This document shows positions 61,701 through 64,000 of a stretch of 64,000 bases of DNA, in pieces; position 1 is the stretch's first letter; the number at the start of each line of letters is the position of its first letter. The notes beneath the pieces are model-generated. The model ran no database searches, was not told where the DNA came from, and worked only from the letters and a program-made list of their open reading frames with translations. This DNA is from Oegoconia quadripuncta (taxonomy: Eukaryota > Arthropoda > Insecta > Lepidoptera > Autostichidae): contig OX438758.1 of the NCBI GenBank assembly GCA_949316235.1, forward strand, positions 868,001-932,000, read 5' to 3'. Both the position numbers and the translations under genes were made by a program.

Positions 61701-63634
61701 CTGGAAGACCAGTCCGGTAACACTGTGGAGCTGCCGGCAGCGGAGCGTCGCTCGCTTATGGTGGGGCTGGCGCTGCATGAGCGGGGTCGAGCTGCGGCCA
61801 AGAAAAAGTTCTACCCACTGGCGCTGGTGCTGCTGCTCGAGGCGGACCGACAGTTCAAGTAAGTACTACCTCCCCTGAAGGACCATACAGCCATTACTCC
61901 TAATATTGGGTCTTTACCTATGAAATTAGAATTTTTTTCTTCGTTAATCATATGTAATTCCTGCAATTTTCAAAGCTATATCCAAATTTTTTTTTTTTTT
62001 TTTTATATGAGAGGGCGGCAAACGAGCATGCGGGTCACCTGATGGAAAGCAATCACCGCCGCCCATGGGCACCCGCAACACCAAAAGGGTCACAGATGCG
62101 TTGCCGGCCTTTGAGGAAGGTGTCCACCCCAGAATAAGTAGGGCATTTGTTTTTTATTTGGAAAATGGAATATTATTTCAAGGTTTCACATGATAAAAAA
62201 AATTTGAACAGAGCTCTTTTCATGTGCTTCCCATTATCATTTCTTAGATTCGCTGGAACTTTTATAAAGCGGTTACTTTTAAAAATTAATGCTGCCTATA
62301 CTTAACTTAATGTTATCCGATAATACACACAAAGTTTAGGTAAATTTGGATTTGCCGTTCCCAAAAAAAAAATCAAAAATGTTTGTATGGAGAAAACAGT
62401 CTTAATGAAATTCTTGATACAAAACGTCAATTTCATAGGTAAGGACCTAATAATAGATGTGGGGTATCTCCCGATGCATCAGGATAATAGTCACAGTAAA
62501 AAATGCCTTAATCTGTAGGTACTGTGATGGTTAGACCTCATGTGAAGGTTCATCTATGTGTACCTGAGTTATGGATATTATACATTTATATACGTATTTA
62601 TTTCCAAAAAATAATTTATATTGCTTAGTGTGAAACTAGATGGCGCTATGTGTATGTGCAAGGATATTTATTTATTATTATGTTACATTCGCAGCGAATG
62701 CCGTTCGTCGATCCTGAAGACTGTCGACAACTGGGCCGTGCTGCAGCTCGACATCGCGTGGTGCTACCTCTGCCTCCAGAACCTGTCGTCGGCCAATGAC
62801 GCCGCGGCCCGATTGGCCCGGGCCGAGGAGTCGTTTAAGAACAGCTACGGGGAGAATCATCAGAGGCTGATTGCCCTAAAAGGCACTGCAGGTAAGCTGA
62901 TATACGGGATGAGTTTTTTTACCGTAAGGACAAAAATGGGTACATTAGGTAAGTGAAATTGAAGGTATTGGCATAGGTAGTTTTTTTTTTTTTTTTCAAA
63001 ATCATCATCGACACTCGCCGGCCGGTGATTGATATGCGACTGGTAGGTTTCGTAAGGTTCCTATCACGAGAAATTTATTTGGAACGGAAATGTAAACAAC
63101 ATTGGGGTTACGTTTCGGAGGTCGCGGATTCGATCCCCAGCGGGGTACATATTTAGTACTCGGTTTGGTTGGTTTGGCATATTAAATGTCCGCCTGGCTA
63201 GTTATCTTATCTTATCTAAATCTTCCGCTAAACAGCAATGTTAATAGCATTGTTGAGTTCCGGTTGTCAGAGATAAGATAGCCATCCCCCAAATGTGTTG
63301 GGGTTTCCGGGTCAGTACGCTACCACCTTCGGCCTCATCTTCACTTAACATCAGGTGTGATTGAGGTCAAGTACCAACCCGTTGTGCATAAAAAAAAAAC
63401 AAAAAAGAGATGATCGAATGCTACTTTGCAGTCTTGGATAACTCTGAGATCCTTCATGAAGTTTAACTTTGGCGAGGGATTTTCTCCAAGTTCAATTATG
63501 ATGTTACAGCGAACGAGCGAGTGCTGATAATGCGAATGTACCTACTGCAGGGGATAGTGGCGTACCATCAGAACAAGAGGGTCGAAGCGAGGGCCCTGCT
63601 TGAGAAGGCGGAGACGGAACTGAACGCATTGAGG
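40659..63634 (+). CDS. NUB1: NEDD8 ultimate buster 1 (NUB1), exons 1-7, 3' incomplete
   Basis: Seven exons (40659-40784, 47382-47641, 57313-57413, 60833-60954, 61701-61858, 62695-62891, 63510-63634) join to 1089 bases, 363 codons with no stop. Every junction has AG/GT and compatible phase. The product follows animal NUB1 along its length: an N-terminal helix ([17 protein letters not shown]), a ubiquitin-like domain across exons 2-3, then [51 protein letters not shown] and [13 protein letters not shown]. Known role of the family: it binds NEDD8 and NEDD8 conjugates through C-terminal UBA domains and its ubiquitin-like domain and directs them to the proteasome. The UBA region lies beyond the right edge. 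Introns 1-3 (6.6, 9.7 and 3.4 kb) are swollen by transposons. Confidence 0.9.
41313..41428 (+). repeat. SINE family 1, head part
   Basis: AACCGCCTCCATGACTCAAT head and GGTTCGATCCCCAGCGGGGT B box, truncated after GTTGGTGGTAGTG. Confidence 0.75.
41427..41492 (-). pseudogene. RTE-like LINE 3' end scrap
   Basis: On the minus strand GGGGGAGGCCTTTGTTCAGC encodes EAFVQQW, followed by stops and ATTATT repeats. Confidence 0.55.
41892..41955. repeat. Two copies of an 18-bp perfect palindrome
   Basis: TGGTACCGATCGGTACCA occurs at 41892-41909 and 41938-41955, each preceded by CCCGC, 46 bases apart centre to centre. Confidence 0.85.
42637..43530 (-). mobile_element. Jockey/CR1-like LINE 3' end with 180-aa open frame
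   Basis: Minus-strand frame 43522-42980 is open for 180 residues: [60 protein letters not shown], the thumb and C-terminus of a LINE polymerase. It is followed by a 3' UTR (42637-42979) ending GTGCAATAAAGAATATAT. The 3' UTR looks identical to 18771-19070. 5'-truncated at about 43530. Confidence 0.8.
43599..44074. mobile_element. TACAGGGTGAAATTT element with LINE tail inside
   Basis: TACAGGGTGAATTTGAATTC at 43599 and the inverse (AAATTTCACCCTGTA) ending at 44074, with TA on both flanks. A Jockey-like 3' UTR (43628-43813) interrupts the left part. Confidence 0.65.
43628..43813 (+). mobile_element. Jockey-like LINE 3' UTR
   Basis: TTGCTTGTTCTTCTCAGGGG, AATAAAGCCTTTTTGAC and a GACTTT tail. Confidence 0.65.
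44398..45587 (+). mobile_element. TTAGGTC-family TIR element split by a LINE
   Basis: The first 23 bases (44398-44420) and the rest (45189-45587) flank the RTE-like fragment. TA lies at both outer ends. The 12-base ACCTATGAAATT occurs on both sides of the LINE, a target-site duplication. Confidence 0.8.
44421..45188 (+). mobile_element. RTE-like LINE, 5'-truncated
   Basis: Open frames read [39 protein letters not shown] and, in a shifted frame, [38 protein letters not shown] and [15 protein letters not shown], the C-terminal signature of RTE-like LINEs. It ends in AATAAATAAATAAA. One frameshift, near 44815, separates the two parts. Confidence 0.75.
45715..45950 (+). pseudogene. LINE reverse-transcriptase palm fragment
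   Basis: [39 protein letters not shown] and [20 protein letters not shown] are the conserved RT segments with the [10 protein letters not shown] block. Truncated before the YADD region; the rest to 46110 is unrelated. Confidence 0.75.
46267..46495 (+). repeat. SINE family 3
   Basis: CGACCGATTGGTGTAGTGG head, GGTTCGAATCCCGCGAGG B box, full body and A-rich tail. Confidence 0.75.
46551..46837. repeat. 54-bp hairpin-bearing direct repeat flanking a LINE scrap
   Basis: ATGTAAGTGCAATACGTACT through ACACCCCACATTGC occurs at about 46550-46603 and again at about 46774-46827. Each copy can fold (AATGACATGCAATGT against ACATTGCGTGTCATT in the second). Between them (46586-46770) is the plus-strand LINE end also seen at 18093-18480. 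Confidence 0.7.
46847..46955 (-). repeat. SINE family 2 fragment
   Basis: TGTAAATAAATACATA, AACATCCATAACTCGGGAAC and ATTCATCATACAAACATATG. Confidence 0.65.
47091..47296 (+). repeat. SINE family 2, 3'-truncated
   Basis: GACCAGTTCGGTGTAGTCG head, GGTTCGAATCCCGCTAGG B box. Stops 86 bases before NUB1 exon 2. Confidence 0.7.
47382..47641 (+). CDS. NUB1: NUB1 coding exon 2
   Basis: Acceptor TTTATATTTATTGCAG, donor TCAG/GTACTC, 260 bases leaving 2 bases of an Arg codon. It encodes [14 protein letters not shown] through EMAVADV, including the first part of the ubiquitin-like domain ([20 protein letters not shown]). Confidence 0.85.
47746..48275 (+). mobile_element. 5' LTR of the intact BEL/Pao element (530 bp)
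   Basis: TGTTGGGCAGCG...GTCGTCAACA, with TG and CA termini. It matches the 3' LTR in length and, by eye, in sequence. TGGCC precedes it (47741-47745). TATATAA at about 48090 is a candidate core promoter. Confidence 0.9.
48279..48296 (+). other. Primer-binding site, tRNA-Tyr type
   Basis: TGGTCCTTCGAGCCGGAT begins three bases after the LTR. It is complementary to the CCA-extended 3' end of animal tRNA-Tyr (known sequence ...CCGGCTCGAAGGA). Confidence 0.75.
48318..54164 (+). CDS. BEL/Pao Gag-Pol polyprotein, 1948 aa, intact
   Basis: The frame is open from inside the LTR, but the first ATG after the primer site is 48318 ([12 protein letters not shown]). Domains in order: Pro-rich and Lys/Glu coiled N-terminus; DUF1759-like Gag block from about 340 ([13 protein letters not shown]); Cys/His knuckles from C576 ([16 protein letters not shown], then CFKC and CDKC); aspartic protease [11 protein letters not shown] (691-693); reverse transcriptase from about 975 with YMDDY at 1097; RNase H from about 1278 ([21 protein letters not shown]); integrase with HH-CC finger about 1580-1630 and acids D1654, D1716 and E1767; DUF5641-like C-terminus. 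No internal stop or frameshift. Expected to make all enzymes for retrotransposition. Confidence 0.92.
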   Translation: MSGVTTRSQSRRVVSQPEEMSPANGVPEATALPRLDGGRNVGVRSPPPASGHIPDAHDDSAPPAERPRTAPSGVGHFSPLSDSGLTADGNPAQLRLPAPVIVTPPILPTDDRRVYDYRDPVEPEDPELRVSSPRRMPTEAEGSVLFDPRAFPRLPPLPEAAAVKSNTSSQASRSQRQALEAQRKKAELDAAMERANIREDLIQKKLAARMANIDAAMAVLDEEEEVRSQVNVAKHRVNEWLDNTPEARVRADPVVHFGTGREYTLRPLQFENQPPLATTTPAFRAPARTPQQNRREPSAAPITTPHYPRERSVERRRESVEQLAEAIMKMGKPKPRQTYELPRFDGNPAEWITFKNSYERSTASYAFEPYENMARLQHALYGEAKAAVEDILRSSADPQEVMSALEEEFGHPNAILACAINKIRSLPRLTESGRDITKFTSTVRNCVSLLRNVQAVGYLNNPQLVHDILSKLTTLQRAKYGEYAKIKDEMSAVDLRVSPNLDVLLEFLREEARTASYLNPLPSMALQVQSPSAVKRRDLRAKSVPRPIYHKVVTVDTTSCPKPNVDPPCAPMDITCEMCKGNHQLPSCKMFQGLDVNARWDFVKDNKLCFKCIVKRHSREYCRGKRCDKCRAPHHAMLHFSKSQPLRDPVLNNNVEQVTSVSGQCVKALLKVIPVTIVRDNCEIKTHALLDDGATVSLIDSDLVPANSDDPVSPLTIVTARGQHVTDTNSKKVQLHIYGPNGTKYSVNVRSMKGLDLPSQTVPPGVVNKNVHLRDLDCREGRETKPMLLLGQDNWQLIVGREIRQGKSGQPIASLTSLGWVIHGPVNHHCNSFDVVNCMSIREPDLHALVKSQFELESIGILEVSRKNVETERANRILDETSRRIDGGWEVGLLWNRDTPEFPNNFKYAQKRLLGIERRMDRDANFAEAYEAQVDRLLKENYAQKVDNLSDLNSNPMWFLPHFGVVNPNKPGKLRLVFDAAAIYKGSSLNNKLISGPDLLNSLFGVLMNFRLNRVAIKADIADMFLRVKIRPEDRPAQSFLWRGRDRNRDPDIYIMSSLIFGAASSPTTAIYILNKNAEDFASSHPEAVQAIRSKHYMDDYLDSVDSDDAARKLINDVTHVHATGGFNIRGWVTNSPSLRAELSPEAPSTVSLENEQGIPMERTLGLIWSPENDCLSFDVSLKRLPPALASGKVTPTKREYLRAIMSIFDPLGFLCPAIIPTRILMQQIWRSGIDWDDKLNNREAEAWFRWLSNINKIKNVQIPRWYGLDHGNLELHVFGDASEAAYAAAAYLVGTDVNGDRKCVLIAGKARVAPLKVVSVPRLELQAAVLACRLANIICKELCVPIKRKFLWTDSRTVLNWIRSDARDYQRFVSHRLSEIERKSERSDWRWVPSLQNPADEATKLSWPLDKSIWFSGPSFLCSPQHEWPAQAQGETTSEAECERVQRAHITTEATPPLIDIARHSTWKRAQRVVARVLTFVQRCRGRQSAALTRHNLLDAERILLRQSQMASFGSEIKELNAGRSMSSGSKLRALDPMIFEDGLLRVRGRLSAADELHMDERHPIILDGRDPITRLIVRDYHNRGLHSHHEQVINLMRERFWVTHLRPTVKKVVASCQTCRLARAQPQIPKMADLPAERITSSRRAFVHCGIDYFGPMEVTIGRRREKRWGVLITCFSTRAVHMELAASLNIDSAILSIRRMIARRGQPATMRSDRGTNFIGASNELRAALREMNQDKLANEMVDRYKIQWIFNPPAAPHMGGVWERLVRSIKNALRATLRERAPREEGLHTLLLEAELTVNSRPLTYVPDDPTGPVVLTPNHLLLGTAAGDAPFAKIDPGDNDARRLWKRANALADMFWHRWRREYLPTLQKRGKWTDDVPAIKENDLVLICDSALPRNQWPKGIVKKLICAKDSRVRMVDVKTTRGTLRRPVARLIVLPTDIVLG
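54173..54187 (+). other. Polypurine tract
   Basis: AAGGGGGTGGAAG immediately before the 3' LTR. Confidence 0.75.
54188..54717 (+). mobile_element. 3' LTR of the intact BEL/Pao element (530 bp)
   Basis: Same length and, on reading, the same sequence as 47746-48275. Followed by the target duplication TGGCC. Confidence 0.9.
54960..56208 (+). pseudogene. LINE C-terminal fragments, partly duplicated and interrupted
   Basis: 54965-55402 is open: [40 protein letters not shown] and [20 protein letters not shown], a common insect LINE ending. 55398-55520 repeats 55096-55219, and that second copy is interrupted (about 55519-55985), then resumes to [13 protein letters not shown]. Several frameshifts. 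Confidence 0.7.
55519..55985 (-). repeat. Repeat insertion in the LINE, with (TTTA)n and (GA)n
   Basis: Starts TTTTTTATTTATTTATTTAT, then GGCTCACCAACAGAGAGAGA. It is the reverse of the repeat at 30705-30842. ATATA on both sides may be its target duplication. Confidence 0.6.
56395..56570 (+). pseudogene. LINE C-terminal scrap
   Basis: [20 protein letters not shown] and [19 protein letters not shown], in the style of the LINE polymerase end. Flanks show nothing clear. Confidence 0.5.
56877..57118 (+). pseudogene. RTE-like LINE C-terminus
   Basis: [39 protein letters not shown] and [13 protein letters not shown], then two stops and AATAATAATAATAA. Ends 195 bases before NUB1 exon 3. Confidence 0.75.
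57313..57413 (+). CDS. NUB1: NUB1 coding exon 3
   Basis: Acceptor TTTTGTCTTCAG, donor GCAG/GTATAG. The first base completes Arg; 33 codons follow, [20 protein letters not shown] to ALIMA, leaving one base. It is the second half of the ubiquitin-like domain. The exon is short and lies between two LINE relics. Confidence 0.8.
57437..57770 (+). pseudogene. LINE C-terminus starting about 24 bases after exon 3
   Basis: [40 protein letters not shown] and [13 protein letters not shown], then ATCAGGTGAGATTGTGGTCA and poly-A. The related tail lies at 34269-34395. Confidence 0.7.
57893..58146 (-). repeat. SINE family 2 inside SINE family 3
   Basis: CAGCGCCATCTAGTTCCACT through AACCACTACACAAAACAGGT; full length in minus orientation. 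Confidence 0.75.
58191..59840. mobile_element. Palindromic Tc1/mariner-like derivative, 682-bp arms
   Basis: 58191-58872 and 59159-59840 are inverted copies that look identical where compared, separated by a 286-bp loop. Outer ends read TATACAATGTGTCCCGGAG, compatible with a TA target duplication. The loop and inner left arm carry a transposase C-terminus on the minus strand. Confidence 0.85.
58857..59158 (-). pseudogene. Tc1/mariner-superfamily transposase C-terminal fragment
   Basis: From about 59158 on the minus strand: [59 protein letters not shown], ending at TAA 58857-58859. [16 protein letters not shown] is the signature around the last catalytic acid of IS630/Tc1/mariner enzymes. The first two catalytic acids are absent. 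The stop codon lies in the left arm, so the arms are this element's 3' UTR and terminus. Confidence 0.8.
59870..60180 (-). pseudogene. LINE C-terminal scrap
   Basis: Minus strand, with frameshifts: [20 protein letters not shown], then [23 protein letters not shown]-like ending. Confidence 0.5.
60283..60657 (+). mobile_element. TTAGGTC-family TIR element, right end deleted
   Basis: TTAGGTCCTCACCTATGAAA after TA. About 45 bases including the right TIR are lost before GACCC and TA. Confidence 0.75.
60833..60954 (+). CDS. NUB1: NUB1 coding exon 4
   Basis: Acceptor TTCCTTCCGTAG, donor CAAG/GTGAGG. Two bases complete Glu, then 40 codons, [20 protein letters not shown] to AEDEEYIK. A charged linker between the ubiquitin-like and helical parts. 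Confidence 0.85.
61302..61634. mobile_element. Palindromic element, 333 bp, in NUB1 intron 4
   Basis: TTAAGAGCGTT (61302) is inverted at 61624-61634. Inner arms around TTTCGAAATGAATGGACCGA and ATCGGTTTATTCATTTCGAA also pair. No ORF. Confidence 0.65.
61701..61858 (+). CDS. NUB1: NUB1 coding exon 5
   Basis: Acceptor ATGGTCTCCAG, donor TTCAA/GTAAGT. 52 codons plus two bases: [20 protein letters not shown] to [11 protein letters not shown]-rich (third positions mostly G or C), unlike the introns. Confidence 0.85.
61906..62450 (-). mobile_element. TTAGGTC-family element with a nested repeat, in NUB1 intron 5
   Basis: TA-flanked full copy (TTGGGTCTTTACCTATGAAA to CCTAA), interrupted at about 61990-62143 by the family 5 poly-T repeat. 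Starts 47 bases after exon 5. Confidence 0.8.
61990..62143 (-). repeat. Poly(A)-tailed repeat, family 5
   Basis: T17 run, then GAGAGGGCGGCAAACGAGCA to GCCTTTGAGGAAGGTGT, as at 7818 and 15003. Confidence 0.7.
62520..62676 (+). repeat. SINE family 2, diverged, abutting the exon 6 acceptor
   Basis: TGTACCTGAGTTATGGATAT, AACTAGATGGCGCTATGTGT and a GATATTTATTTATTATT tail ending about 18 bases before exon 6. Confidence 0.6.
62695..62891 (+). CDS. NUB1: NUB1 coding exon 6
   Basis: Acceptor TTACATTCGCAG, donor GCAG/GTAAGC. One base completes Asn, 65 codons, one left. [20 protein letters not shown] and [18 protein letters not shown] are the best-conserved parts of the family. Confidence 0.9.
62942..63085 (+). 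repeat. Family 7 repeat
   Basis: ATTAGGTAAGTGAAATTGAA to CGACTGGTAGG, as at 18505-18650. Confidence 0.55.
63091..63399 (+). repeat. SINE family 1, near full, in NUB1 intron 6
   Basis: Lacks the first bases of the head; GGATTCGATCCCCAGCGGGG B box; full body and GTGCATAAAAAAAAA tail. Confidence 0.8.
63510..63634 (+). CDS. NUB1: NUB1 coding exon 7
   Basis: Acceptor TTATGATGTTACAG, donor AGG/GTGAGG. Two bases complete Ala, then 41 codons, [20 protein letters not shown] to ETELNALR, phase 0. Further exons with the UBA domains are expected beyond 64000. Confidence 0.85.
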
Positions 63635-64000
63635 GTGAGGACTGTTTTATTTTATCAATGACTGGATACGCCGTTGACCACAATCTCATCTGATGGAAAA
63701 TGACGGTGAGCAATCTATGCTCTCTACTTATCTTCTCTCTATACCTTAGCACCATCCTGTTGTCGCTTATTATTATTTTATATATCTGTCGGAGATGGGC
63801 GTGATGTCCCATCCTCGATGTGAAGACCCAATACAACCGCTAACGTCGTCACCGCGCCATTCCCGGCGACACCAGCGCCACCAGGGTTTACCTCCCATTA
63901 ACCGCGCACTATGGCAGTCAGTTGACCGCTCGAACAATGAATTCCATCGCTAATTTATCGCTATCTGCGACATAACAATAAATATTTATTTAGTACACCT
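63635..64000. repeat. NUB1 intron 7 start with LINE and family 6 scraps
   Basis: 63658-63712 is the reversed tail of the 57437 LINE family (TTGACCACAATCTCATCTGA). 63800-63980 is family 6 in minus orientation (ACACCAGCGCCACCAGGG, ATCGCTAATTTATCGCTATC). Confidence 0.5.

Overview
The window reads as nuclear DNA from an insect, most probably a moth or butterfly (Lepidoptera). It is AT-rich, has small host exons separated by kilobase introns, and is crowded with tRNA-derived SINEs, Jockey/CR1/RTE-like LINE 3' ends, BEL/Pao LTR elements, small terminal-inverted-repeat (TIR) elements and Helitron-like ends of the kinds common in lepidopteran genomes. The order-level call is inference from repeat style. 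No rRNA, genuine tRNA, CRISPR or operon structure was seen.

Layout. 1 to about 820: the 3' end of a BEL/Pao retrotransposon (last 61 codons of pol, polypurine tract, start of the 3' LTR). 1103-3967: an intact intronless 954-codon ORF resembling a DDE-type transposase or a domesticated derivative, followed by AT-rich DNA with palindromes. 5-34 kb: almost wholly repeats, with at least six recurrent short families, decayed LINE fragments, several TIR elements and a GCCAGAC minisatellite. 34.6-37.9 kb: the last two exons of an unrecognised host gene on the minus strand. 40.66 kb to beyond the right edge: a host gene on the plus strand recognised as NUB1 (NEDD8 ultimate buster 1). Seven coding exons give 363 in-frame codons with consistent splice phases, and the gene continues past the window.

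NUB1 introns hold most of the interesting DNA. Intron 2 contains a structurally complete BEL/Pao element (47746-54717) with two 530-bp LTRs that look identical, a 5-bp target duplication TGGCC, a primer-binding site matching tRNA-Tyr, and one long gag-pol ORF. It sits inside an older SINE. Intron 3 contains a four-element nest: a SINE split by another SINE, by a palindromic Tc1/mariner-like derivative with two 682-bp inverted arms, and by a small TIR element. Smaller repeats lie within tens of bases of several splice sites. The protein function supported by the host sequence is control of NEDD8 and its conjugates by NUB1. The other coding sequence is mobile-element machinery or its remains.
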